The notes under the pieces: model-generated
What the model was told of the DNA's origin: nothing
The model's input: the letters and a program-made list of their open reading frames with translations, nothing else
The model's database searches: none
Made by a program: the position numbers and the translations under genes
Part shown: piece after piece, positions 10,145 through 18,062 of the stretch
How positions within the stretch are numbered: position 1 is the first letter of the stretch
Layout: each line of letters opens with the position of its first letter
Assembly: GCA_001725325.1 (NCBI GenBank)
Contig: MEFY01000002.1
Location: 1,801,559 to 1,865,558, forward strand
DNA from: Leifsonia sp. SCN 70-46
GTDB lineage: Bacteria > Actinomycetota > Actinomycetes > Actinomycetales > Microbacteriaceae
Direction: 5' to 3'
Length of the DNA stretch: 64,000 bases

Positions 10145-10603
10145 TCACCACCCCGCGGTGCCGGGCTCGCCCTTGAAGGGCCCGGTGACGCGCGACGTGA
10201 TCCAGCCGCCGTAGAAGCCGCCCGCCTGCGGGAGCACCTCCTCGCCGTCCACGGTCACGGAGTCCATGAGGCCCGGATACAGGGCGACGCGGTCCGCGAG
10301 CTCCTCGTAGCCGGGGGAGGGGTCCGGGTAGTACCAGGCCGCCCGGTCGATGCCCGCCACGGAGAGGTAGTGCGCAATGCCCTTGAACTCGCAGAAGCTC
10401 GTGCCCGCCGCGGGCGAGAGGCTGCCGGGAGCGAAAGCTGCGCGCGGCAGGTAGTAGACGGGCGGGTGGCTCGTCTCGAGCACCCGCAGCGAGTCGGTGG
10501 AGTCGAGGATGACCGCGCCGCCGGCCTCGACGACGACCCTCTCGTCAGACGGCTCTACGCGAGGTGGCCGGGGGTAGTCCCAGACGGATTCCGTGTCTTC
10601 CAT
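10145..10603 (-). CDS. DUF427 family protein
   Basis: A 152-residue DUF427 protein. The family signature is clear: W-x-YPRPPR near the start, a strand with ETSHPPVYY, then FCEFKG and AAWYYPDP. Function is unknown, though the fold is compact and possibly ligand-binding. The ATG at 10603 lies 49 bp inside the 3' end of the upstream acyltransferase gene, an unusually long same-strand overlap. The family start near WDYPRPP fits this ATG, so the overlap looks real. Confidence 0.8.
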   Translation of the reverse strand: MEDTESVWDYPRPPRVEPSDERVVVEAGGAVILDSTDSLRVLETSHPPVYYLPRAAFAPGSLSPAAGTSFCEFKGIAHYLSVAGIDRAAWYYPDPSPGYEELADRVALYPGLMDSVTVDGEEVLPQAGGFYGGWITSRVTGPFKGEPGTAGW

Positions 10604-11844
10604 CTCCCGAGCATAAGCACGGCGGCCGAGAGCAGCACGCTGCCGATGATCGCGAGCGGGAGGTCCATGAAGAACTCCATGACGAGGAACGACGGGATGA
10701 ACGACAGCACGGCCGCGATCGCGACGACGGCCGTGGGCGGCGTCGGCGTGATCTCGCGCGGCGCCTCCCAGCGGCCCACGAGGAACGACAGGCCGAACAC
10801 GCCCGCGAGCACGAGCACGTAGAGCACCGGGCGTGACAGCCACCACGCGGGCGTCGCGGGCTCGGGCGCGGCGCCCGGGATGAGCAGCGACAGTCCGGTG
10901 ACGACGAGGATGACCGGCAGGTGCCACAGGTAGATCGTCATGAGCCGCGAGCCCACCACGAACACGACCGCCCGTGCCGCGTGCGTGTTCATGAGGGCGG
11001 AGAGCGCGGGCCGCAGCAGCCGCAGCACGCACGCCTGCGCGACGGCGAGGGCGACGAGCGGGAGCGTGGGCGGGTTGAGGTTGGTGAGCATGTCGAACGA
11101 GTACGGGCCGACGAAGGTCATGGGCACGAGCGTCGCCCACGCGACCACGGCGATGATGGCGAGCTGCCACCACGAGCGCGCGGCGAACCAGCCGTCGGCG
11201 TACCAGAACCCCAGCTGCTGCACGAGCAGCCAGACGAAGAACAGGTTGGCGAGCCCGATCTCGGTGATGCCCGTCGAGTAGCGCAGCGCGTCCACCGCGA
11301 CGGCCCCTGCGAGCAGCACGAGCAGGGTCGCGCGCGGGGCGCGCGTGTGCCAGCCGACCATGAACGGCACGAGGGCCTGGCACAGCGTGTAGGCGGCGAG
11401 GAACCACAGCGGAGATGCCGCGCCCGTGACGGCGACGTCGAGCAGGGCTGGGTCGACACCCAGGAGCATCGCCCCGCCGATGACGACGACGTAGAACACG
11501 AAGAGGGGCAGGGCGGGCTGGGCCAGCCGCAGCACGCGGTTGCGCACGTAGTCGGCGGCCGTGCCGCCGCGGCGCACGAGGCTGCGCCACGCGGTGATGG
11601 CGGCGAAGCCTCCCACGACGAAGAACAGCGGCATGATCTGGCCGGCCCACGTGACGCCCGCGAACCAGGGCTGCGCCTCGAGGGGGCGCGACGTGACGAT
11701 CGCGCCCGTCGCATCCAGCCCGACACCGACCATGAGCAGGTGGATGACGACGACGAGGAGCACGCAGAACACGCGCGCGATGTCGAGCGTGAGATCCCGC
11801 TTCGAGAGGTCGATCGATGAGGCCTTCTCGGCAACGGTGCTCAT
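10555..11844 (-). CDS. acyltransferase family 3 membrane protein
   Basis: A 429-residue integral membrane protein with about ten to eleven hydrophobic helices. The start (KRDLTLDIARVFCVLLVV followed by a His in the first helix) and the PLFFVVGG loop are hallmarks of the OafA/YrhL/OpgC acyltransferase-3 superfamily, which O-acylates surface sugars or other extracytoplasmic targets using cytoplasmic acyl donors. A central LWHLP motif recalls the conserved histidine region. The acceptor is unknown and no glycan cluster surrounds the gene. Confidence 0.8.
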   Translation of the reverse strand: MSTVAEKASSIDLSKRDLTLDIARVFCVLLVVVIHLLMVGVGLDATGAIVTSRPLEAQPWFAGVTWAGQIMPLFFVVGGFAAITAWRSLVRRGGTAADYVRNRVLRLAQPALPLFVFYVVVIGGAMLLGVDPALLDVAVTGAASPLWFLAAYTLCQALVPFMVGWHTRAPRATLLVLLAGAVAVDALRYSTGITEIGLANLFFVWLLVQQLGFWYADGWFAARSWWQLAIIAVVAWATLVPMTFVGPYSFDMLTNLNPPTLPLVALAVAQACVLRLLRPALSALMNTHAARAVVFVVGSRLMTIYLWHLPVILVVTGLSLLIPGAAPEPATPAWWLSRPVLYVLVLAGVFGLSFLVGRWEAPREITPTPPTAVVAIAAVLSFIPSFLVMEFFMDLPLAIIGSVLLSAAVLMLGRWKTRNPSGTTPGHLA

Positions 11845-11850
11845 GCACTC

Positions 11851-11856
11851 ACTCTA
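11851..11856 (-). promoter_or_regulatory. -10 box TAGAGT, leaderless
   Basis: Ends 6 nt before the ATG at 11844 of the acyltransferase gene. Confidence 0.5.
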
Positions 11857-11864
11857 GGGAGCCG

Positions 11865-12302
11865 TCACGACCAGATGTCGTGGTTGCCCCGGTATGTCAC
11901 CGTCTCGCCGTAGTCCGTGCGTCCGCCGAAGCGCGGCCGTGTGAACGGCAGGATGACGACGAGCGACGCGCCCTCGCGATGGTCGAGCCGCACCTCCACG
12001 GCATCCCGGCGCTCCTTCGCGAGGCGCGTCGTGAGCGTGATGGCCGTGGCGCGCACGAGCGGCGCGAGACCCCGGAGCTGGGTCGTCGCGGTCTCGACGA
12101 GCTCCGCCGACTCGGGGTGCCGGCCGAGCTGCGACCGGTCGATGTCCGCCCCGAGCAGCGCTCCGCGCGCGTCGGTCACGAGCACGAAGGGGTCGAAGGC
12201 CGAGGCGTGCTCGAGCTCCTGCCGGGCCATCCTGAGCGCCGCGGCGAGCAGGGCGTCGAGGTCGGAGCGCTCGGCGTCGCCAAGTGCTTCGCCGGGGGTC
12301 AT
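11865..12302 (-). CDS. hypothetical protein
   Basis: A 145-residue soluble protein with an alpha-helical N-terminal half and a beta-rich C-terminal half that includes a VEVRLDHREGASLVVILPF segment. The middle (DPFVLVTDARGALLGADID) looks like part of a small sensor or immunity-type alpha/beta fold. I do not recognise the family. No signal peptide or membrane segment is present. It is monocistronic and lies 21 bp upstream of the acyltransferase gene on the same strand. Confidence 0.6.
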   Translation of the reverse strand: MTPGEALGDAERSDLDALLAAALRMARQELEHASAFDPFVLVTDARGALLGADIDRSQLGRHPESAELVETATTQLRGLAPLVRATAITLTTRLAKERRDAVEVRLDHREGASLVVILPFTRPRFGGRTDYGETVTYRGNHDIWS

Positions 12303-12308
12303 GAGTCA

Positions 12309-12314
12309 ACCGTA
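12309..12314 (-). promoter_or_regulatory. -10 box TACGGT, leaderless
   Basis: Ends 6 nt before the ATG at 12302. Confidence 0.45.
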
Positions 12315-12348
12315 GCGATACCGTCGCACGGCGGGCTATGAATGACAC

Positions 12349-12888
12349 ATGACGAAAGCGACTCTCACGGGCAGGCAGGTCGGCGCGGCGGTGCTCGCGG
12401 GCATCTTCGGGCACCTGCTCTTCGCCGCGGGGTGGATCATCCTCGCCCTCTCGCTCCTGGGCGGCACGATCCTCGCGATCCTCGGCGGCACGGTCAAGGA
12501 CGCGGGCGATGCCGCCCAGATCTTCGGCGCGGCGAACGGCATCGTGCTCGGGCTCGTCATCGCGGCGGTCGTGCTCGTCGTCATCGGGTTCGTCGTGAGC
12601 GGGCTCATCCTGCGGGGCGGCACCGTCCGCAAGCCGTGGGGCACGAGCCTCACGGCGATCATCATCGCGGCGATCGTCGACATCCCCGTCATCGCCGCCT
12701 ACCTCGCCATCGCGCGGGCGACGGAGGGGTCGTTCATCCTCATCGCCCTCGTGGGCACCCTCGTCGTCGGCGTGCTCGTGTGGCTGTGGATGACGTGGGC
12801 GCACCGCGGGCCCGCGGCACCCGAGACGATCGCGGTGCCCGTGCCCGCGAGGCCCGCCGACCCGTCGATCGACGTCAAGCGCGACTAG
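12349..12888 (+). CDS. four-helix membrane protein, unknown function
   Basis: A 179-residue protein with four clear hydrophobic segments (about residues 14-42, 61-86, 99-124, 128-148) and a proline/alanine-rich cytoplasmic tail. I see no transporter or enzyme signature. TATGAA ends 6 nt before the ATG and may be a weak -10 box. It is convergent with the hydrolase gene, with adjacent stops at 12888 and 12889. Confidence 0.65.
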   Translation: MTKATLTGRQVGAAVLAGIFGHLLFAAGWIILALSLLGGTILAILGGTVKDAGDAAQIFGAANGIVLGLVIAAVVLVVIGFVVSGLILRGGTVRKPWGTSLTAIIIAAIVDIPVIAAYLAIARATEGSFILIALVGTLVVGVLVWLWMTWAHRGPAAPETIAVPVPARPADPSIDVKRD

Positions 12889-13620
12889 CTACCGCGGGTT
12901 GTCGAACAGGCCGCGCAGCTGGTCGGTGATCGCCGAGCGCTCCTGCGCGTCGGTGAGCGACGAGACGCCGTCGCCCGGCTGGAACCCGTAGTCGCCGAAG
13001 CCCGCGTGGTTGAGGCCCTCGATCTCGACGAAGTCGGTGCCCGCCGGCAGCAGGTGCTTCGCGGCCTCGATCTTGGCGGGGGTGCTCAGGCCGTCAGCGC
13101 TGCCCGAGATGCTCAGCACGGCGAGGCCCGACGTGGAGAGGTCGTTGGCGCAGTAGCTGCCGAACAGCACGAGGCCGACGGTGCCGTCGGTTCCGGCGAG
13201 CTGGCACGCCCGCACCCCGCCGAGGGAGTGCCCGCCCACCAACCAGCGCGTGACCTCGGGCGCGTCCGCCTCGAACACCGAGAGCGGGCGCGTGTCGAAG
13301 AACGCGAGGTTGAGGGTGGGTTTCGTGATGACGACCGTCGCGCCGCTCTGCTCCACGATGCCCGAGAGCTTGTACAGGTAGGCGTACGGGTCGACCTTCG
13401 CGCCGGGGATGAAGACGAGCCCGGCACCCGTCGCACCCTCGGTGGGGCGGATGACTATCGAATGGTCTGTCGACGTGATCTGCACCGCCGGGTCGTTCCA
13501 GGCCTCGAGCGCCGCGGCGCGGTCGCCGCGCATGACCATGTTCGCGTAGAACAGGATGCCGACCGTCGCGAGCACGGCGACGGCGAGGACGATGGCGACG
13601 ACGCGGCGGAGGATCTTCAC
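12889..13620 (-). CDS. membrane-anchored alpha/beta hydrolase
   Basis: A 243-residue protein with an N-terminal hydrophobic anchor (residues about 5-26), then an alpha/beta hydrolase domain. The nucleophile elbow is GGHSLGG and the likely catalytic His is in LNHAGFG. A PGAKVDPYAY segment resembles the Abhydrolase_5 group. The start was set to the GTG at 13620, which begins 1 nt after the stop of the SRPBCC gene; the longer ATG frame would run inside that gene. It is the third gene of an ArsR-SRPBCC-hydrolase operon. The substrate is unknown. Confidence 0.75.
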   Translation of the reverse strand: MKILRRVVAIVLAVAVLATVGILFYANMVMRGDRAAALEAWNDPAVQITSTDHSIVIRPTEGATGAGLVFIPGAKVDPYAYLYKLSGIVEQSGATVVITKPTLNLAFFDTRPLSVFEADAPEVTRWLVGGHSLGGVRACQLAGTDGTVGLVLFGSYCANDLSTSGLAVLSISGSADGLSTPAKIEAAKHLLPAGTDFVEIEGLNHAGFGDYGFQPGDGVSSLTDAQERSAITDQLRGLFDNPR

Positions 13621-13621
13621 G

Positions 13622-14068
13622 TCAGCTAGTCTGCACCTCGGCCAGCCGCTCGGCCATCGCATCCATGAACGACGCCGTGCCCTCACGGGCCTGCTCGTAC
13701 TGCTCGGCGGTGAGGTTGCCGCCACGCTGCTGCAGGAGCATGTGCGTCCCGTCGCCGTGCTCGGTCAGCACGACGGTGAAGGTGTCGCGCGCGGGGTTCG
13801 ACGCGTCGTCGGTGAAGGCGATGACGAGCTTCTCGGGCTCGTCGACCTCCCAGAACTCGCCGACCCAGTTGATGCTCCAGCCCTCGCCGACCATCTGCGC
13901 GTTCCACACCCCGCCGGGCCGCACGTCGAACGTGATGCTCTCGAGGGGCACGTCGACCGCGGTGCCGCCCCACCAGTAGGAGAAGTGCTGGGGGTCCGTC
14001 CACATCTTCCACACCAGGTCGCGGGGTGCGTCGAAGGTGCGCTCGATGTCGTAGCCGAGGTCAGTCAT
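13622..14068 (-). CDS. SRPBCC (AHSA1/START-like) protein
   Basis: A 148-residue protein of the AHSA1-like SRPBCC family: RTFDAPRDLVWKMWTDP, then YWWGG, FDVRPGGVWNAQM, and a C-terminal long helix. The fold makes a deep hydrophobic pocket, but ligands are rarely known. Its start overlaps the ArsR gene by 8 bp, the standard coupling for these pairs, and its stop is followed after 1 nt by the hydrolase start. Confidence 0.85.
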   Translation of the reverse strand: MTDLGYDIERTFDAPRDLVWKMWTDPQHFSYWWGGTAVDVPLESITFDVRPGGVWNAQMVGEGWSINWVGEFWEVDEPEKLVIAFTDDASNPARDTFTVVLTEHGDGTHMLLQQRGGNLTAEQYEQAREGTASFMDAMAERLAEVQTS

Positions 14069-14417
14069 GGTCTGTGCCTTTCTTCTGTAGGTCTGTCTTC
14101 TGCAGGTCTGCGAGGTGCTGGGCCAGCGCATCGAAGCTCGTCTCCCAGAACTGGCGGTAGTCGCCGATCCAGCCGGAGGCCTCCGCGAGCGGGGCGGCGG
14201 CGAGCCGGGCGGGGCGCCACTGGGCGCTCCTGCTGCGCGTGATGAGCCCGGCCCGCTCGAGCACCCCGAGGTGCTTCGAGACCGCGGGCAGGCTCATCGC
14301 GAACGGCTGGGCGAGTTCGTTCACGGTGGCCTCGCCCTGGGCGAGGCGGGCGAGGATCGCACGCCTCGTCGGGTCGGCGAGGGCGGCGAAGGTGACGCTC
14401 AACGTGTCGGTCGCCAT
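14061..14417 (-). CDS. ArsR-family transcriptional regulator
   Basis: A 118-residue winged-helix regulator with the ADPTRRAILARLAQGEATV start and the PAVSKHLGVLERAGLI recognition helix and wing. No metal-binding cysteine motif is present, so it is probably a non-metal ArsR regulator, as is usual for those coupled to SRPBCC genes. A GGGAGG ribosome site lies 6 nt before the ATG. It likely represses its own operon through the AT-rich palindrome just upstream. Confidence 0.88.
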   Translation of the reverse strand: MATDTLSVTFAALADPTRRAILARLAQGEATVNELAQPFAMSLPAVSKHLGVLERAGLITRSRSAQWRPARLAAAPLAEASGWIGDYRQFWETSFDALAQHLADLQKTDLQKKGTDHD

Positions 14418-14429
14418 GCTTCACCTCCC

Positions 14430-14451
14430 GGTTAATTAACTATTGGGTTAA
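14430..14451 (-). promoter_or_regulatory. AT-rich operator candidate before arsR-1
   Basis: The region contains the perfect 10-bp palindrome GTTAATTAAC (14431-14440) followed by a further GGTTAA half-site. It is unusually AT-rich for this genome and sits between the arsR start and its presumed promoter. A self-binding site for the ArsR protein is the simplest reading. Confidence 0.5.
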
Positions 14452-14525
14452 GTGTCGCCCTCGCGAACGACGATGTCAAGCGGCACGTGCCGGGGCGGCG
14501 ATTGGCCGAGGTCTCCGCGCGCGAG

Positions 14526-14531
14526 TAGCGT
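14526..14531 (+). promoter_or_regulatory. -10 box TAGCGT, leaderless
   Basis: Ends 7 nt before the ATG at 14539. It supports that start over an in-frame upstream ATG at 14452. Confidence 0.5.
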
Positions 14532-14538
14532 CGTGCCA

Positions 14539-15894
14539 ATGGGACAGAACATCCGCACCCTCGTCATCCTCGGAGCGGGCGGCGACCTCACGTCGCGGCT
14601 CCTGCTGCCGGGCCTCGCCTCGCTGCTCGACTCGTCGCGCGGGGAGCCGCTGCACCTCATCGGCGTCGACCGCGACGAGATGAGCGACGCGGACTGGCAC
14701 GCGCGTGTGACCGAGTCGTTCTCGGGCGAGCAGTCGCCGCTCGCGAAGCAGGTCGCGAAAGATTCCCGCTACCTGAAGGCCGATGTCACGAGCGCCGACG
14801 ACCTGCGGCGCGTGCTCGCGGAGGCGGAGGGCCGCGTCGCCCTCTACTTCGCGCTGCCGCCGGCCGTGACGATCCTCGCGTGCAAGACCCTCGCGACCCT
14901 CGACCTGCCCCAGGGCATCATGTTCGCCCTCGAGAAGCCGTTCGGCACCGACCTCGCGAGCGCCAAGGAGCTCAACCGCCTGCTCGAGACGATCCTCCCG
15001 GAGGAGCAGCTGTTCCGCGTCGACCACTTCCTCGGCAAGTCGACGGTGCTCAACCTGCTCGGGCTGCGGTTCGCCAACCGCATATTCGAGCCCCTGCTGT
15101 CGGCGCCCAACGTCGAGAAGGTCGAGATCGTCTTCGACGAGAGCCTCGCGCTCGAGAACCGGGCGGGCTATTACGACAGGGCGGGGGCGATGGTCGACAT
15201 GATCCAGAGCCACCTGCTGCTCGTGCTCGCGCTCGCCGCCATGGAGCCGCCCGCGAGCCTCGATGCCAACGACCTGCGCGGCAACATGGCGCAGGTGCTG
15301 CGCGCGACGCGCCTGCACCGCAAGAACGGCACCTCGAGCCGCCGTGCGCGGTATGTCGCGGGCGAGATCGGCGGCCGCACACTTCCCGCCTACGTGAAGG
15401 AGGAGGGCGTCGACCCCGCGCGCAACACCGAGACGCTCGCGGAGATCACGCTCGAGATCGACAACTGGCGCTGGGCGGGGGTGCCGTTCGTGCTGCGCTC
15501 GGGCAAGGCCCTCGGCGACACGCGCCAGGACATCCTCGTGACCTTCAAGGAGGTGCCCCACCTGCCCACGGGCCTCACGGGTGTTCCCGGGCCGTCGTGC
15601 CTGCGCATCTCGCTCAAGCCCGCGACGCTCGAGCTCGACCTCATCGTCAACGGGCAGGGGGATCCGTTCACGCTCGAACGGACCGTGCTGCACAGCGACC
15701 TCGGCACGGGCGAGCTGAGCGCGTACGGGGAGGTGCTCGCGGGCATCCTCGACTGCGACCCGACGCTGTCGGTGCGCGGCGACGTCGCCGAGGAGTGCTG
15801 GCGCATCATCGGCCCCGTCATCGCGGCGTGGCGCAAGGATGCCGTGCCGCTCGACGAGTACCCCGCGGGCTCGAGCGGCCCCGCCGCCTGGTGA
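14539..15894 (+). CDS. glucose-6-phosphate dehydrogenase-like protein
   Basis: A 451-residue enzyme of the Zwf family, oxidising glucose 6-phosphate to 6-phosphogluconolactone with NAD(P). The Rossmann start LGAGGDLTSRLLLPGL is a variant of the usual GxSGDL motif. The active-site motif RVDHFLGK is at residues 160-167 with the key His/Lys; EKPFGTDL and a C-terminal RSGKAL are also present. It is shorter than canonical Zwf (about 490-510) and carries several substitutions, so it may be a second isozyme with altered cofactor preference. It stands alone, not in a pentose-phosphate cluster. Confidence 0.82.
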   Translation: MGQNIRTLVILGAGGDLTSRLLLPGLASLLDSSRGEPLHLIGVDRDEMSDADWHARVTESFSGEQSPLAKQVAKDSRYLKADVTSADDLRRVLAEAEGRVALYFALPPAVTILACKTLATLDLPQGIMFALEKPFGTDLASAKELNRLLETILPEEQLFRVDHFLGKSTVLNLLGLRFANRIFEPLLSAPNVEKVEIVFDESLALENRAGYYDRAGAMVDMIQSHLLLVLALAAMEPPASLDANDLRGNMAQVLRATRLHRKNGTSSRRARYVAGEIGGRTLPAYVKEEGVDPARNTETLAEITLEIDNWRWAGVPFVLRSGKALGDTRQDILVTFKEVPHLPTGLTGVPGPSCLRISLKPATLELDLIVNGQGDPFTLERTVLHSDLGTGELSAYGEVLAGILDCDPTLSVRGDVAEECWRIIGPVIAAWRKDAVPLDEYPAGSSGPAAW

Positions 15895-15907
15895 CCCCCT
15901 CCCGCTT

Positions 15908-15969
15908 CCTGCGGGCAGGCGGGCGAGCTGCGGGGAACGTTCCGCGCACCTCGGCGACCTGCCCGCAGG
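15908..15969. repeat. 62-bp near-perfect palindrome, member of a dispersed repeat
   Basis: The outer arms CCTGCGGGCAGG (15908-15919) and CCTGCCCGCAGG (15958-15969) match perfectly. The centre GGAACGTTCC is also perfect. About 26 of 31 pairs across the whole element are complementary. It lies between convergent genes, so it could act as a bidirectional terminator. A related sequence lies at 32107-32218. Confidence 0.75.
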
Positions 15970-15982
15970 ATGCGGACGGCCG

Positions 15983-16351
15983 CTAGCTCCAGTCGGGCAG
16001 CTGCTGCAGGGCCCAGCCGTTGCCGTCGGGGTCGCTGAAGTGCACGAAGCGGCCCCACGGCTGCTCGTCGACCTCGCTCGCCTCGATGCCGCGCTCCCGC
16101 AGGAACGCGAGCGACTCGTCGGCGTTCGCGACGACGCACTGGATGCCCTTGACCGAGCCCGGCTCCATGGCGGTGAAGTTGAGGTCGAGCACGATCGAGC
16201 ACGCCGACCCGGGAGGGGTCAGCTGCACGAACCGGACCTCGGGGCTCACTGTCGTGTCGTGGTCGGCGGTGAAGCCGGCCTTGACGTAGAAGTCCTTCGC
16301 GCGGTCGATGTCGGAGACGGGAACGGCGAGCAGTTCGATCTTCATGTCCAT
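15983..16351 (-). CDS. VOC-family (glyoxalase-like) protein
   Basis: A 122-residue single-repeat pair of the vicinal-oxygen-chelate fold: VPVSDIDRAKDFYVKAGF at the start and RFVHFSDPDGNGWALQQ at the end, the usual paired beta-alpha-beta-beta-beta units. Likely metal ligands are not unambiguous. Such proteins may be dioxygenases, lyases or antibiotic-binding proteins; none can be chosen. It is monocistronic. Confidence 0.82.
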   Translation of the reverse strand: MDMKIELLAVPVSDIDRAKDFYVKAGFTADHDTTVSPEVRFVQLTPPGSACSIVLDLNFTAMEPGSVKGIQCVVANADESLAFLRERGIEASEVDEQPWGRFVHFSDPDGNGWALQQLPDWS

Positions 16352-16357
16352 GGCTCC

Positions 16358-16363
16358 ACGCTA
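16358..16363 (-). promoter_or_regulatory. -10 box TAGCGT, leaderless
   Basis: Ends 6 nt before the ATG at 16351. Confidence 0.45.
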
Positions 16364-16389
16364 CGCAGCTATGCGGACACCGAGTGTCC

Positions 16390-17169
16390 TCAATCGAAGA
16401 ACGCGATGAGCTCCGGTGCGATGGCCTCGTCCTTCACCTGGTGGGTCTGGCCCGCGAGCGTCTTGTGCACGGCGCCCGGCACCGCGGCGGCGACGCCGGC
16501 GACCGCCGCGGCCATGTCGGGCTTCGCCTTGCTCCCGCCCATGATGAGCGCGGGCACGGTGATCGTGGCGAGCGTCGCCGTCGGCACCTCGAAGTCGCCC
16601 ATGACGCGCGCGTCGTTCGGCAGCGTGTGCGCGACGGCCTTGAGCTGCCGGAACACCTTCGGCATGAGCCGCATCATGAGCGGCAGGAACGCGGGCCCGC
16701 CCACCATCTTGACCATGAAGAAGCTCAGGGCGCCCGCGCGGTCGTCGTCCGCGATGAGCGCGTCGAGGGTCTTCTGGTAGTCGGGAACGCCCGGCTTCTG
16801 GCCGATGTACGGGGCCTCGTAGGATGCGAGCTTGCGCATGGGCACCCCCGACGCCGCCGCCTGCAGCACGAGGCCGCCGCCGGACGAGTAGCCCAGCACG
16901 AACGGGGTCTCGCCCGTGGCGGCGATGACGGCGGCCAGATCCTCGTACTCCCGCTCGGGCGCGTAGGGCCGGGTGTCTCCCGACTCGCCCCGGCCGCGGC
17001 GGTCGTAGAAGTAGACGGTGAAGTGCGACGACAGGTGCTCGGCGGCGCTGCGGCACGGCCCGAAGTCTCGGTAGCACATGGCCCCGTCGACGAGCACGAG
17101 GGCGGGGCCGGAGCCCACCTTGTCGTACGCGATGCGCGTGCCGTCGTGGGAGGTCGTGAACTCGGTCAT
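16390..17169 (-). CDS. alpha/beta hydrolase
   Basis: A 259-residue soluble hydrolase: GPALVLVDGAMCYRD near the oxyanion strand, YDRRGRGESGD, and the nucleophile elbow LGYSSGGG with Ser as catalytic residue. A C-terminal GQTHQVKDE supplies the catalytic His. The DG in place of the usual HG after strand 3 is an oddity shared by a common actinobacterial subgroup. It overlaps the SRPBCC stop by 4 bp (ATGA), the third gene of the second ArsR-SRPBCC-hydrolase operon. Confidence 0.83.
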   Translation of the reverse strand: MTEFTTSHDGTRIAYDKVGSGPALVLVDGAMCYRDFGPCRSAAEHLSSHFTVYFYDRRGRGESGDTRPYAPEREYEDLAAVIAATGETPFVLGYSSGGGLVLQAAASGVPMRKLASYEAPYIGQKPGVPDYQKTLDALIADDDRAGALSFFMVKMVGGPAFLPLMMRLMPKVFRQLKAVAHTLPNDARVMGDFEVPTATLATITVPALIMGGSKAKPDMAAAVAGVAAAVPGAVHKTLAGQTHQVKDEAIAPELIAFFD

Positions 17170-17630
17170 GCTGCTGCTCCTTCGAATACGGCGTCGAGCT
17201 TGGCGAACGACTGCTCCCAGCCCTCGACCGTGAGGTCGCGGTTCTCGGGGGTGAACGGGCCTTGGTGCAGGGTCATCCTCGTGGTCTCGCCGTGGTCGTG
17301 GAACTGGACGCGCAGGATGACGTCCTCGATCTCGCCCTGGCTCGCCGTCGCGATGTGCACCTCGAGGTACTCGGGGGCCCGGATCTTCAGGAACGTGGCC
17401 GAGAGCGGGTAGAGCTCGCCCGACGCGTCGTCGGTCATGCCGAGGTACCACGTGCCGCCCTCCTCGAGCGTCACCTCGATGCGGTCGAGCGGGGTGTGCA
17501 CGCCCGTGGGGCCGAACCACTCGGCGAGGCGCGCGGGCTCGGTCCAGAACTTCCACACGATGTCGCGCGGGGCCGCGAAGCTGCGCGTGATGTACACGTC
17601 GCGCTCCGTGACGGCGGGCAGGTCAGTCAT
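17166..17630 (-). CDS. SRPBCC (AHSA1/START-like) protein
   Basis: A 154-residue AHSA1-type protein with RSFAAPRDIVWKFWTEP, EWFGPTG and TLEEGGTWYLGM motifs, and a final helix with GWEQSFAKLD. It is a paralogue of the SRPBCC protein at 13.6 kb, with the same gene order and the same 8-bp overlap with its arsR. The ligand is unknown. Confidence 0.85.
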   Translation of the reverse strand: MTDLPAVTERDVYITRSFAAPRDIVWKFWTEPARLAEWFGPTGVHTPLDRIEVTLEEGGTWYLGMTDDASGELYPLSATFLKIRAPEYLEVHIATASQGEIEDVILRVQFHDHGETTRMTLHQGPFTPENRDLTVEGWEQSFAKLDAVFEGAAA

Positions 17631-17961
17631 CCTCGTTCTCCTCCTGGTAGGCGGCGAGCGCCGCGTCGAGCTTGTCGAACCTCGTTCCCCAGAACCGCTT
17701 GTACCTCTCCATGTACTCGGTCGCCTCCTTGAGGGGCTCGGCCTCGAGATGGCTCAGCCGGCTCGTGCCGGAGCTGTGCCGCGAGATGAGGCCCGCGCCC
17801 TCGAGCACCTTGAGGTGCTTCGAGATGGCGGGCTGGCTCATGGCGAACGGCTCCGCGAGCACGGCGACGCTCGTGTCGCCCTCGGTGAGGCGGGCGAGGA
17901 GCGCGCGCCGGGTCGGGTCCGCGAGGGCCGCGAACACCGCGTCGAGCTGCTGCGATTCCAT
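17623..17961 (-). CDS. ArsR-family transcriptional regulator
   Basis: A 112-residue regulator with ADPTRRALLARLTEGDTSV and the helix QPAISKHLKVLEGAGLI. It lacks metal-site cysteines. It has no ribosome site: the palindromic operator arm GGTTATAG/CTATAACC runs right up to the ATG, so initiation is unusual or leaderless. It likely autoregulates the operon. Confidence 0.87.
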   Translation of the reverse strand: MESQQLDAVFAALADPTRRALLARLTEGDTSVAVLAEPFAMSQPAISKHLKVLEGAGLISRHSSGTSRLSHLEAEPLKEATEYMERYKRFWGTRFDKLDAALAAYQEENEDD

Positions 17962-17997
17962 CTATAACCAATCAGTTCTGAAAGCGTTCGGTTATAG
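17962..17997 (-). promoter_or_regulatory. 8-bp inverted repeat operator abutting arsR-2 start
   Basis: CTATAACC at 17962-17969 and GGTTATAG at 17990-17997 are perfect inverted arms 20 bp apart. The proximal arm touches the start codon. The distal arm, read on the minus strand, contains TATAAC, a possible -10 hexamer. Confidence 0.6.
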
Positions 17998-18062
17998 AGT
18001 AGCGCGGTCGGCCGGAAAGTCAACAGTCCAAGCGCGCGACAGCAGTGCTACGAATAGGAGTC

